Shown here: one piece after another, positions 1 to 7,357 of the stretch
How the letters are laid out: each line of letters begins with the position of its first letter
Numbering within the stretch: the stretch's first letter is position 1
Origin: an uncultured Bacteroidales bacterium
Lineage (GTDB): Bacteria; Bacteroidota; Bacteroidia; Bacteroidales; UBA932
Length of the DNA stretch: 64,000 nucleotides
Reading direction: 5' to 3'
NCBI GenBank assembly: GCA_900318015.1
Contig: ONJB01000004.1
Coordinates: 1-64,000 of the forward strand
The notes under the pieces: model-generated
Told to the model about the DNA's origin: nothing
The model's database searches: none
Seen by the model: only the letters and a program-made list of their open reading frames with translations
Program-made: the position numbers and the translations under genes

Positions 1-155
1 CCGGTGAGGGTCTCGGTGATCAGCGCCTTGATCTGCCGTCCGAACTGGGCGGCGACAGAACTCTGAAGTTCCACTTGCAAGCCGTCGCCCGGAGCGATCT
101 GGACCATGATGTCTCCAGACTCCAGGGTGCCGGCCACGGCGTTTTTGATTTCCAT
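1..155 (-). CDS. citD: Citrate lyase acyl carrier protein (gamma subunit), 3' end outside window
   Basis: The minus strand from the ATG at 155 encodes 51 residues before the window edge, beginning MEIKNAVAGTLESGD. This matches the N-terminus of CitD, the small carrier subunit of citrate lyase, which splits citrate into acetate and oxaloacetate in the cytoplasm. The family attaches its phosphoribosyl-dephospho-CoA arm to a serine in the GTLESGD motif, here Ser13. The following IAPGDGLQVELQSSV segment also fits. CitD is normally about 95-100 residues, so roughly half is missing only because of the window boundary. Partner genes citE and citF would be expected beyond position 1. A Bacteroidota-type promoter lies upstream at 187-217, so this gene probably starts its own transcript. 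Confidence 0.85.
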   Translation of the reverse strand, partial: MEIKNAVAGTLESGDIMVQIAPGDGLQVELQSSVAAQFGRQIKALITETLT

Positions 156-186
156 GTAATTTAGGTATGTGGTTACAAATTGTTCG

Positions 187-217
187 CGAAATTACGCCTT
201 ATAATTATAATTTCAAA
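187..217 (-). promoter_or_regulatory. Promoter for citD
   Basis: On the minus strand TTTG (217-214) is followed after 19 bases by TAATTTCG (194-187), a one-mismatch version of the Bacteroidota -33/-7 promoter. It lies 31 bases before the citD start, in an AT-rich gap following the DUF4301 gene. Confidence 0.5.
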
Positions 218-234
218 GCAAAATCGCACAATTT

Positions 235-1728
235 TTAGGCTTGATGCGCCGGACGGAGAAGATCCAGGACAACCTTCACGGGATTGAAGGTCTCGAGGGG
301 CACTTCCACGAAGAGGGTGTTCCAGTCGCTCATCGCGCCGTTCCACAGGCCCGGGAGTTCGAGGGCCTTGAGTTCGCGGCCCTGGAAGCTCTTGGAGCTG
401 ATGAAGCCGGCTTCCGGATCCACATGTTCCAGGAGGTTGAACTTGCCGCCCTTGTAATCCCGGAGGCAGCACACGAGGTCCACAGGGTTGAAGTGCGTGG
501 CATGGGCCATCGCCTGCGCCGCACCGGCATCCTCCTTGTTGATCTGGACGCTTTCGAGAATCTGGAGCGAAGTGGCGCCGTCCTTGCCGGCAATGATGTA
601 CGGGCCGCCGCCGGGCTCGCCCTCGTTGCGGACCATGCCGCACACGCGGACCGGGCGGTTCAGCTTCGCGCGGAGCATTTCCACGCGTTCCTTCTCGCCG
701 CGGGCGAGCGGAAGCTGGACGCAGAGTTCCTTGTCCAGGAAGTTCTCGATCTCGTTGCACAGCTGCACCGTGGGTTCGGCGTCCAGCTGGCGGAGATAGC
801 CGAAGATCCGGTCGCGGACCTTCAGGGCTTCGCCCATGAGGACTTTCTTGTAGCGGGCGGTGGTCCCGAGGAGCTTCTCGTGGGCGACATTGTCGATGTT
901 CTTGATGGACACGAGCTCCGCATCGACCTTGTTCAGGTTGTAGATGAGGGCGCCGTGGCCGGCGGGACGGAACAGGAGGGCGTCATCGTCCGTGCGGAAA
1001 GGCTTGTTCTTCGCATCCACGGCGATGGTGTCAGTGGCCTTGTCCTGGAAAGTGAAGGTCACGTTGTACTTCACGCCGTAGCGGGCCTCGAAGACGGGCT
1101 GGACCTCGGCGAGGGCCGCCTCGAACAGCGGCTGGTGCTCCGGGGAAATGGTGACGACCAGGTTGCAGGTGCCGTCGGCATTGCGCATGTAGGTCGCGGC
1201 CTCCACGAGGTGCTCGGCGATGGCGGTGCGCACTTCCCCGCCTTCATAGCGGTGGAACTTGATCACGCCCTTGGGCTTGGCGCCGTAGCCAAGACCTTCG
1301 TCGGTCAGGACTTTGGAAAGGACGGATTTCCGGTAAGCAGCCGTATCCTCCTTGGTTCCGAAGAGTTCCTCGGTGTAGAAGGCGAACTTGTCAATCTGGG
1401 CGGCGAGCTTCGCACCGGAGGCGTCGGCAGGAAGGTCCTCCCCCTTCTCGAGGGTGGCGAGGCCGGCGAAGATGTCCTTGAACATGCGGGAGGCTGCGCC
1501 GGAAGCCGGCACGAACTTGCACTTGCCGGCGATCTCCGCGCCTTCGTAGTAGCGGATAGCGGCATCCGCCTCCGCCTCGGTCAGGACGCGGATACCGCGG
1601 TGCGGCGTGGCCGGGCCCACGATCTTCATCCACGGGAAGCCCTTCTTGAAGTGTTCGATCTGTTCCTCCACGCCGCGGACGGTCGCGCCGCGCTGCAGGA
1701 TCTGGTTGGTGTCTTTCTGGTTGAACAT
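235..1728 (-). CDS. DUF4301 family protein
   Basis: A 497-residue protein beginning MFNQKDTNQILQRG. It is recognised as DUF4301, a family nearly confined to Bacteroidota, usually about 500 residues and annotated as NTP-transferase-like without proven activity. The N-terminal part carries GKCKFVPASGAASRMF (about 83-98), a glycine-rich stretch reminiscent of a nucleotide-sugar transferase loop, and VVTISPEHQPLF in the middle. There is no signal peptide or membrane segment, so it should be cytoplasmic. The open frame extends upstream to 2268 inside pdxB, but the ATG at 1728 lies just after pdxB and fits the family start. It is 25 bases downstream of pdxB and probably co-transcribed. The function is unknown. 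Confidence 0.82.
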   Translation of the reverse strand: MFNQKDTNQILQRGATVRGVEEQIEHFKKGFPWMKIVGPATPHRGIRVLTEAEADAAIRYYEGAEIAGKCKFVPASGAASRMFKDIFAGLATLEKGEDLPADASGAKLAAQIDKFAFYTEELFGTKEDTAAYRKSVLSKVLTDEGLGYGAKPKGVIKFHRYEGGEVRTAIAEHLVEAATYMRNADGTCNLVVTISPEHQPLFEAALAEVQPVFEARYGVKYNVTFTFQDKATDTIAVDAKNKPFRTDDDALLFRPAGHGALIYNLNKVDAELVSIKNIDNVAHEKLLGTTARYKKVLMGEALKVRDRIFGYLRQLDAEPTVQLCNEIENFLDKELCVQLPLARGEKERVEMLRAKLNRPVRVCGMVRNEGEPGGGPYIIAGKDGATSLQILESVQINKEDAGAAQAMAHATHFNPVDLVCCLRDYKGGKFNLLEHVDPEAGFISSKSFQGRELKALELPGLWNGAMSDWNTLFVEVPLETFNPVKVVLDLLRPAHQA

Positions 1729-1753
1729 GGTTATCAGTTTAGTGGTATTTGTG

Positions 1754-2788
1754 TTACTCGATGTAGAATTCACGCCGGTACTGATACTGGCTCCGGAGCA
1801 TCTCGAAGCCCTGGGGCTCGGTCCGGAACATGAAGTCGTCCGTAAAGATGGGATAGTTGTACTGGAGCATGGCCGCGATCTCGCCCTGACTCTTGCCTTC
1901 CGCATCCAGCAGGACAGGATGCAGGTCCAGGTCCTCGGTCTCGGGGTAAAAATCCTCGAGGGCACGGATTCCGTAGCGGCGGGCGACGGCGCGGACCGCC
2001 ATCGCGGTGCCGTTCTGCTTGCCTTGGTAGGAGTAGCCGGCGATGTGGGGCGTAGCAACGTCGCACTCGACGAGGAGACGCTGGTCCACATCCGGTTCGT
2101 TGCACCAGGTGTCGATGACGAGGGCGCCCAGTTTCGGGCGGGCCCTGAGGAGCGCGGCCTCATCGACAATCTCGCCGCGCGCCGCATTGATGAAGATAGC
2201 GCCCGGCTGGATCTTCGAGAAGAACTCGTCGTTGCACATCCCGCGCGTGGTGTCGTCCAACGGGACATGGATGGTCACGATCTGGGCCTCCGCGAGGAGT
2301 TCGTCCAATGTGTAAAATCCTTCGGGGCCTTCCCTTTCAGCCCGGGGCGGGTCGCAGCGCAGGATCTCGAAACCCAGCTTCCGGCCGGCGCGCTCGACTT
2401 TCTTGCCCACGTGCCCGACTCCTACGATCCCGAGCTTGGCGTTCTGCAGCGGAATCTTCTTCCGCGCCGCCACCCCGTACAGGGCGGAAAAAACGTAGTC
2501 CATCACGCCGCCTGCGTTGCATCCGGCCGCATTGTACACCTCGATCCCGTGCTCCGCACACCAGGGCAGGTCGATATGGTCGGTACCGATGGTGGCGGTC
2601 GAGATCATCTTCACCGCCGTGCCCTCCAGCAGGTCCGCATTGCAACGCGTCCGGGTCCGGGTAATCAGCACGTCGGCATCCAGGCAGTCCTCCCGGCGGA
2701 TCTCCCGCCCGTCCTTGTAGACCACCTCGGCGTAAGGTTCGAAAACCCCCTCCAGGAAGGGAATGTTCGCATCAGCGACAATCTTCAT
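1754..2788 (-). CDS. pdxB: 4-phosphoerythronate dehydrogenase
   Basis: A 344-residue NAD-dependent 2-hydroxyacid dehydrogenase. It starts MKIVADANIPFLEGVF and has ATIGTDHIDLPW, NAAGCNAGGVMDYVFSAL and the nucleotide-binding LGIVGVGHVGKKV (about 117-129), all typical of PdxB. The enzyme oxidises 4-phospho-D-erythronate in the DXP-dependent pyridoxal phosphate pathway. Catalytic-region landmarks NAARGEIVDE and a histidine in DVATPHIAGYSYQGK are present. The length is a little under the E. coli protein (about 378) because the C-terminal domain is shorter, as in Bacteroidales homologues. It heads an operon with the DUF4301 gene. Unusually for this window, an AGAGGAGGAC stretch lies 8 bases before the ATG. 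Confidence 0.9.
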   Translation of the reverse strand: MKIVADANIPFLEGVFEPYAEVVYKDGREIRREDCLDADVLITRTRTRCNADLLEGTAVKMISTATIGTDHIDLPWCAEHGIEVYNAAGCNAGGVMDYVFSALYGVAARKKIPLQNAKLGIVGVGHVGKKVERAGRKLGFEILRCDPPRAEREGPEGFYTLDELLAEAQIVTIHVPLDDTTRGMCNDEFFSKIQPGAIFINAARGEIVDEAALLRARPKLGALVIDTWCNEPDVDQRLLVECDVATPHIAGYSYQGKQNGTAMAVRAVARRYGIRALEDFYPETEDLDLHPVLLDAEGKSQGEIAAMLQYNYPIFTDDFMFRTEPQGFEMLRSQYQYRREFYIE

Positions 2789-2809
2789 GACTTGTCCTCC
2801 TCTATTCTA

Positions 2810-2817
2810 CAAATATA
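2810..2817 (-). promoter_or_regulatory. -7 box for pdxB operon
   Basis: On the minus strand TATATTTG (2817-2810) matches the Bacteroidota -7 consensus TAnnTTTG exactly, 21 bases before the pdxB ATG. I see no clear TTTG element at the -33 position. Confidence 0.5.
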
Positions 2818-2886
2818 ATCAATTTCCACGTAGATTGCACCCTCCTCCGTACAACAAAGATTTTTTGTAAAAAAACTCCCAAAAAC

Positions 2887-2917
2887 TTTGCAAATCCGAA
2901 AAAACTCCCTACCTTTG
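2887..2917 (+). promoter_or_regulatory. Promoter for tRNA-Ala
   Basis: TTTG (2887-2890), a 19-base spacer and TACCTTTG (2910-2917) form a perfect Bacteroidota -33/-7 promoter, 33 bases before the mature tRNA 5' end. Confidence 0.8.
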
Positions 2918-2950
2918 CAATCCCAAACCGGTACGCCGGACGGGAAAAAC

Positions 2951-3023
2951 GGGGTATTAGCTCAGTTGGTAGAGCGTTTGAATGGCATTCAAAAGGTCAG
3001 GAGTTCGATTCTCCTATGCTCCA
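2951..3023 (+). tRNA. tRNA-Ala (anticodon GGC)
   Basis: A cloverleaf of 73 bases. The acceptor arm GGGGTAT pairs with ATGCTCC using two G-U pairs, with discriminator A at 3023. The D arm is GCTCAGTTGGTAGAGC, the anticodon stem TTTGA/TCAAA encloses loop ATGGCAT (anticodon GGC), and the T arm AGGAG/CTCCT encloses TTCGATT. No CCA is encoded. A promoter lies upstream and a rho-independent terminator directly downstream, so it is a single-gene unit. Confidence 0.95.
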
Positions 3024-3025
3024 CA

Positions 3026-3060
3026 AAAATCCCTCTCAGAGTAGTCTGAGGGGGATTTTT
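3026..3060 (+). terminator. Rho-independent terminator after tRNA-Ala
   Basis: The arms at 3027-3040 and 3045-3058 form a 14-bp hairpin (one wobble position) with a GTAG loop, ending in a T run. It starts within 4 bases of the tRNA 3' end. Confidence 0.85.
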
Positions 3061-3103
3061 CGTAGGCAGTGTGACCGTTTCCGGGAAAGGTGGATATCAT
3101 TGC

Positions 3104-4234
3104 CTATTCGACAAGGAATTCATAGATGTTCGACGGAGTAATTGTCTTGAACGTCGCTCCCGGGTAAGCCTCTGCGAATGATTTGGGACAGGAGGCTTTC
3201 TCTTCCGGATTCCATTTGAATTCGTAAGCAGTGATCTTCCCGTCTTCTTCCTCTATTAAATCAATCTCTTTCTTTGCCGTGGTTCTCCAGAAGTATCTGC
3301 TCGCAAAGGAACGGTCGTATTCGAGTTTTTTCATTCGCTCAGCCACCAGCCAGTTCTCCCACATATGGCCCACTTCCCGATGGTCCCGAAGTTCAATGGG
3401 CGCAAAGTTCCCGATGATGGCATTACGGATACCCATGTCCCAAAAATAGATTTTCTTGTCGAATTTGAGCTCATTGCGAAGGTTGCGCGCAAAGGATGGG
3501 AGCCGGAAGATAATGTAGCATTTCTCCAGGATGTCGATGTACTTCTCGACAGTCTTGGAGTCGATACGGATGAGATTGGCAATCTCGCTATAACTGACTT
3601 GGGAACCAATCTGGAAAGCCAAGGCGCGAAGGAGGGATTCAAGTTTATCCTGTTTAGCAATTCCCTTGATATTCAGGATGTCTTTGTAGAGATAACTATC
3701 CATCAGTTCTTTTAGCACAATACGCTCTTCCCCGGGGGAGGTCACCACTTCCGGATAGTTGCCGTATAAAAGACGCTGAGGCAGGAGACGAGTTTGCTCC
3801 AACAGACTTGAATCATCCACCAACTCTTTGAAAGAAAGCGGGAAGAGTTTGAATTCTCGCTTGCGACCGGAGAGGGATTCGTTGACTTCTTCGGCCAGTT
3901 CGAAAGCAGAGCTACCTGTAGCGACTAGTCGGATATCCTTCATCTTGTCCGTCACGAGTTTAAGGACATTGCCGATATCGTCTATCTTTTGAGCCTCGTC
4001 AATGACCACAGTAGTGGCTTTGCCAAAGATAGCGCGGAGGCGGGTTGAGGTAGCGTCTTTGAGGATGGCGCGGACATCAGCCTCATCTCCATCCAGGAAC
4101 AGGACATTTTCCTCTCCAGAGAAGAGTGCCTCAGTGAGGGTGGATTTCCCTACCTGACGAGCCCCCATGATGGTGACGGCCTTCTTGCCGGCAAGGTCCT
4201 TACGGATATTCTCTTCAATGCTCCTATGGATCAT
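3104..4234 (-). CDS. AAA ATPase with DUF4143 domain
   Basis: A 376-residue protein beginning MIHRSIEENIRKDL. The Walker A motif GARQVGKST (about 24-32), Walker B-like TTVVIDEAQKI (about 94-104) and a sensor segment LVATGSSAFEL mark an AAA_14 ATPase. The C-terminal third (FWRTTAKKEIDLIEEEDG) is the DUF4143 nuclease-like domain with an E-I-D-L core. Such proteins are common in Bacteroidota, often multicopy and horizontally mobile. A role is not established, although toxin, defence or transport roles have been suggested. The gene is visibly more AT-rich than its neighbours, which suggests recent acquisition. It stands alone next to tRNA-Ala, with its own -7 box at 4253-4260 and two palindromes farther upstream. 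Confidence 0.9.
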   Translation of the reverse strand: MIHRSIEENIRKDLAGKKAVTIMGARQVGKSTLTEALFSGEENVLFLDGDEADVRAILKDATSTRLRAIFGKATTVVIDEAQKIDDIGNVLKLVTDKMKDIRLVATGSSAFELAEEVNESLSGRKREFKLFPLSFKELVDDSSLLEQTRLLPQRLLYGNYPEVVTSPGEERIVLKELMDSYLYKDILNIKGIAKQDKLESLLRALAFQIGSQVSYSEIANLIRIDSKTVEKYIDILEKCYIIFRLPSFARNLRNELKFDKKIYFWDMGIRNAIIGNFAPIELRDHREVGHMWENWLVAERMKKLEYDRSFASRYFWRTTAKKEIDLIEEEDGKITAYEFKWNPEEKASCPKSFAEAYPGATFKTITPSNIYEFLVE

Positions 4235-4252
4235 AATATGCTTCTTTTTATG

Positions 4253-4260
4253 CGAAGATA
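4253..4260 (-). promoter_or_regulatory. -7 box for the AAA ATPase gene
   Basis: The minus strand reads TATCTTCG (4260-4253), one mismatch from TAnnTTTG, 18 bases before the ATG at 4234. The palindromic repeats at 4279-4337 begin where the -33 region would be. Confidence 0.45.
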
Positions 4261-4278
4261 GAGAATTATGGATAAGAT

Positions 4279-4337
4279 TCCAAGAAAATTATAAAATTCT
4301 CGGAATTAAATCCAAGAAAAATGTAAAATTCATGGAA
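4279..4337. repeat. Two tandem 27-bp imperfect palindromes (operator-like)
   Basis: The 27-bp units at 4279-4305 and 4311-4337 differ at about four positions. Each begins TCCAAGAAAA and ends GGAA. The first, with one more base on its left, is close to a perfect dyad around TTATAA. Unit spacing of 32 bp puts both on the same helix face, upstream of the ATPase -7 box. This looks like a pair of regulator sites; the binding protein is unknown. Confidence 0.45.
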
Positions 4338-4339
4338 AG

Positions 4340-4411
4340 CTACAGCAACCCATTGAACTTCGTCATCGAGGTGGCCTTGATATCATCCACGATGTCGATA
4401 TAGGGTTTCAT
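4340..4411 (-). pseudogene. Possible 24-codon remnant of a coding sequence
   Basis: A short minus-strand frame, MKPYIDIVDDIKATSM..., ends with a stop at 4340 and has an in-frame stop just upstream at 4424-4426. The GC-rich codons contrast with the AT-rich flank, and the composition looks protein-like. I do not recognise the parent gene and a chance frame is possible. Together with 4412-4510 it fills a gap with no other gene. Confidence 0.2.
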
Positions 4412-4519
4412 GTCACCTTCCGCCTAATTGGCGCACATTGATACGCCCCAGAAGCCTTCCACGGGCACCTGCGGTGCGCCTGGTTGGCGACGGAGGTTGT
4501 CGGGGCGGGGAAAAATCGC

Positions 4520-4527
4520 TATCTTCG
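4520..4527 (+). promoter_or_regulatory. -7 box for DUF5655 gene and pgeF
   Basis: TATCTTCG lies 25 bases before the ATG at 4553, one mismatch from the consensus. It supports the 4553 start rather than the upstream TTG at 4484. The same leader contains a small CTTCG/CGAAG hairpin. Confidence 0.45.
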
Positions 4528-4552
4528 TATCGACGAAGAAAACAAGCGACTG

Positions 4553-4924
4553 ATGGCGACGGAGGAAGCGTTTTTTGCCGGGAAGCCGGTGGAATGGGGG
4601 CTGTATGAGGCCCTGAAGAAGGAGCTGGTGTGGCGGTATCCGGAGATGGAAGTCCGGGTGGCGAAGACGCAGGTGTCCTTCTTCGACCGGCTGATGTTCG
4701 GGTGCGTGTCGTTCACCCGGGTGCGGCGGAAGGCGGAGATGCCCGCGCAATTTCTCACGCTGACCCTGGGCCTGCCGGAGCCGGTCGATTCGCCCCGGAT
4801 TGCCGTGAAATGCGAGCCCTATCCGGGCCGATGGACGCATCACATCGTGCTTGCCTCCCCCGACCATATCGATTCCGAGCTGCTGGCCTGGATCGACCGG
4901 GCCCATCAGTTCGCGCAGCGATAA
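4553..4924 (+). CDS. DUF5655 domain protein
   Basis: A 123-residue cytoplasmic protein beginning MATEEAFFAGKPVEWGLYEAL. The pattern F-x-G-K-P-x-x-x-x-L-Y-E near the start, KTQVSFFDRLMFGCVSF in the middle and WTHHIVLASPDHIDSEL near the end match DUF5655. That family is small and uncharacterised, sometimes fused to DUF4287. The frame is open upstream to a TTG at 4484, but a promoter box at 4520-4527 makes 4553 the better start. pgeF follows 11 bases after its stop, so the two are probably one transcript. No function can be given. Confidence 0.75.
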   Translation: MATEEAFFAGKPVEWGLYEALKKELVWRYPEMEVRVAKTQVSFFDRLMFGCVSFTRVRRKAEMPAQFLTLTLGLPEPVDSPRIAVKCEPYPGRWTHHIVLASPDHIDSELLAWIDRAHQFAQR

Positions 4925-4935
4925 ACACCGTACCC

Positions 4936-5622
4936 ATGGACAATCACAGTCAGATCATCAACCTTTTCCCGGGCGAGCCCGGGGTGGAGGCGTTCTATAC
5001 CGAACGAGAGGCTATCCTCCCCTATCCGGTCATTCAGGGGCACCAGGTCCATGGAACCCGCGTGGCGATCGTGGAGCGACCGGATCTGACGCGGGAGGAG
5101 CTGGAAGGGTATGACGCATTTGTCACCAACCTGCCGGGCGTCGCCATCGGCGTACGGACGGCGGACTGCGTGCCGGTGCTGCTCTATGACCCGGTCGAGC
5201 GGGTAGTGGCGGCGGTCCATGCGGGATGGAAGGGCACGGTGCTGCGTATCTCCGAGGGGGTGCTGGAGGCGATGGGGCAGGAGTTCGGCAGCCAGCCGGA
5301 GAACCTGCTTGCCGTAATCGGCCCGTCCATCGGCCCGGACAGTTTCCAAGTCGGTGAAGAAGTGGCGGAGAAGTTCAAGGAGGCGGGTTTTCCGATGGAC
5401 GAGATCTGGTCTTTCCGCGGGCCCGGGGACGGCACGCCCATGTCGGGCGGACATCACATCGACCTGTGGAAGGCCAACCGATGGCTCCTGGAGCAGCTCG
5501 GCATCCCGGCCGAGGCCATCCAGGTCACCGGTATCGACACCTACACGACCGACACTCTCTTCTCGGCACGCCGGGAAGGCGTGTCGTGCGGAAGGATCAT
5601 CAATTCGATCAAGCTGAAGTAA
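4936..5622 (+). CDS. pgeF: Peptidoglycan editing factor / YfiH-family copper-type oxidoreductase
   Basis: A 228-residue protein of the PgeF (YfiH, laccase-domain) family. Metal-ligand motifs are visible: QVHGT (about 37-41), TADCVPVLL (about 75-83) and AAVHAGWKG (about 94-102), together with AVIGPSIG and SCGRIINSI at the C-terminus. Family members were first described as polyphenol oxidases. In E. coli the protein prevents misincorporation of serine into cell-wall precursors, and others act as purine nucleoside phosphorylases, so the substrate is uncertain. Length is close to the usual 240. The ATG at 4936 lies 11 bases after the DUF5655 gene. It converges on the GH29 gene with 6 bases between stops. 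Confidence 0.88.
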   Translation: MDNHSQIINLFPGEPGVEAFYTEREAILPYPVIQGHQVHGTRVAIVERPDLTREELEGYDAFVTNLPGVAIGVRTADCVPVLLYDPVERVVAAVHAGWKGTVLRISEGVLEAMGQEFGSQPENLLAVIGPSIGPDSFQVGEEVAEKFKEAGFPMDEIWSFRGPGDGTPMSGGHHIDLWKANRWLLEQLGIPAEAIQVTGIDTYTTDTLFSARREGVSCGRIINSIKLK

Positions 5623-5628
5623 ACGGCC

Positions 5629-7356
5629 TTATTCCGCCGTTACCACCTCCACATCGTCATAACCCATGCGCTCGCCGGAAGCCAGCCGGTCGGCGTCGAA
5701 CTTGAGCATACGGACCTTCGTGGCCGGGAAAGTGAGATTCTGCCAGATGGGATTGTTGACGATATTGGAGAATTCGCCGGAGGCGAGTTTCTTCCAGTCC
5801 CGCCAGTTGGTGGAACCCCAGAGGGTGTAGTGGGTAATGGTACCGTTCGTGCCGTCCTGCGGCGGGAGGTAGCGGAACCCCGTCACCGTCTGCTCGGTGT
5901 CCCAGTCCATCAGCATCTGCGTCGGGCTGCTGAAGAAAATGTGCAGGCCCGAAGAGCGCTTTTCCCCGCTGTTGGGGATATCAGCCGTCAACGCGGGAGC
6001 GAGGTAGAGCCCGATTTTCTTGATCACAGGCTCGGCCTTGGTGTCCACGATGGTGAAACGAAGTTTCGAGGCTTTCACCGTCGGGAAGCAGATGATGCGG
6101 CGATGGCCGATGGTGGTGAGGCCGTCGCCGTCTTCCGCGAGTTCATCCGTGAGCGGCTGCCACTCCCCGTCAACCAGGGCTTCGAGCGTGAACTTCTTCA
6201 CGCGCTGGCCCAGGGCGATGTCCTCCTCCGCGACGAAGCGGTTGAAGTCCGTCGGGCGCCGGAAAGAGATCGTGGTCACCAGCCCCTTGTGGGAAACCCG
6301 GGCCTTGTCCACGAGGTTCTCCTTGAACACCTCGTCGATCATTTTCTTGAGAGCGATGCCCCGGAGGCTGTCCGTGGGATGGATGCGTCCGTTCGGGGCG
6401 ACCGGGAAGTTCAGCAGGAGCGTGGAGTTGCGGCCCACGGACTTGTAATACGTGTCCATCAGCTTGGACAGGCTCTTCACATGGGCGTTCTCCGTCTCGT
6501 GGTAGAACCAGCCCGGGCGGATACTGGTGTTCGTCTCGCCGGGGCACCACACGTCGCCGTCTTCCACGCCGTAGTGCAGCATGGCATAGCCTGCCTGGCC
6601 TTCGCTGGGCATAGTGCTCCAGTTGGTCTCGCCTACGTTACCAGCTTCGGTTCCCACCCAGCGGAGGTCGGCTCGGTTCGCATTGTCTCCCCAGATGACG
6701 CAGTGGGGCTGAAGCTCACGGATCAGACGGTACGTTTCCGGCCAGTCGTAGTAATACTTGTCAATCCGGCGCGTCTCGTTCGCGCCGCCGTACCAGCCGT
6801 CACCACCGTTCGCACCGTCGAACCACACCTCGAAGATATCTCCGTAATTCGTGAGCAGTTCGCGCAGCTGGTTACGGAAGTAAGTAATATACTCCGGCTG
6901 TCCGTACTCCGCGTAGTTGCGGTCCCACGGCGAAAGATACACGGCGAACTTGAGTCCTTCCTCGCGGCACGCATCGGCCAGTTCCCGGACCACGTCCCCC
7001 TTCCCGTCCTTCCACGGCGCGTTTTTCACGCTGTATTCCGTATAGGCCGACGGCCACATGCAGAATCCGCAGTGGTGCTTGGCCGTGAAGATGATGCCTT
7101 TCATGCCCGCCTGTTTGCACACGCGCGCCCACTGCCGGCAGTCCAGGTCGGAAGGGTTGAACAGGGCGGGATCCTCATTGCCGAACCCCCATTCCTGATC
7201 CGTATACGTGTTCATGGAATAGTGGATGAAGGCGTACATGTCCATGTCCTGCCACGCAAGCTGGTCCTGGGTAGGAACAGGCCCGTACGGTTCGACATGA
7301 TGGCAAGCGGCCAGCAGGAAAAGGGCTGCCACCGCCAGGATCGGGAAGTTTCTCAT
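5629..7356 (-). CDS. GH29 alpha-L-fucosidase-like lipoprotein
   Basis: A 575-residue secreted glycosidase. The N-terminus MRNFPILAVAALFLLAAC is a lipoprotein signal with Cys18 as the anchor. The GH29 catalytic barrel follows, with KGIIFTAKHHCGF (about 86-98), the nucleophile region EVWFDGANGG (Asp180) and VGTEAG (Glu238, a candidate acid/base). The C-terminal part (about 350-570) contains beta-sandwich segments with a discoidin-like character. The family removes alpha-linked fucose from glycans; this subgroup also includes alpha-1,3/4-specific enzymes. It lies one base downstream of the GH8 gene and probably shares its promoter, suggesting degradation of a fucosylated plant glycan. Exact specificity is not readable. 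Confidence 0.9.
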   Translation of the reverse strand: MRNFPILAVAALFLLAACHHVEPYGPVPTQDQLAWQDMDMYAFIHYSMNTYTDQEWGFGNEDPALFNPSDLDCRQWARVCKQAGMKGIIFTAKHHCGFCMWPSAYTEYSVKNAPWKDGKGDVVRELADACREEGLKFAVYLSPWDRNYAEYGQPEYITYFRNQLRELLTNYGDIFEVWFDGANGGDGWYGGANETRRIDKYYYDWPETYRLIRELQPHCVIWGDNANRADLRWVGTEAGNVGETNWSTMPSEGQAGYAMLHYGVEDGDVWCPGETNTSIRPGWFYHETENAHVKSLSKLMDTYYKSVGRNSTLLLNFPVAPNGRIHPTDSLRGIALKKMIDEVFKENLVDKARVSHKGLVTTISFRRPTDFNRFVAEEDIALGQRVKKFTLEALVDGEWQPLTDELAEDGDGLTTIGHRRIICFPTVKASKLRFTIVDTKAEPVIKKIGLYLAPALTADIPNSGEKRSSGLHIFFSSPTQMLMDWDTEQTVTGFRYLPPQDGTNGTITHYTLWGSTNWRDWKKLASGEFSNIVNNPIWQNLTFPATKVRMLKFDADRLASGERMGYDDVEVVTAE

Positions 7357-7357
7357 A

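Noticed and set aside
241..2818. Long plus-strand open frames (530 and 403 codons) over the DUF4301 gene and pdxB
   Set aside because: Both real genes have family motifs on the minus strand; the plus-strand frames are rich in Val-Glu-Gly-Leu repeats typical of antisense frames.
3023..3104. Integration site at the tRNA-Ala 3' end for the AT-rich ATPase gene
   Set aside because: The tRNA is followed by its own terminator, and no duplicated tRNA 3' end or integrase gene was found nearby.
4484..4552. TTG start at 4484 for the DUF5655 gene
   Set aside because: The promoter-like box at 4520-4527 falls inside the extension, and the family begins at about the ATG at 4553.
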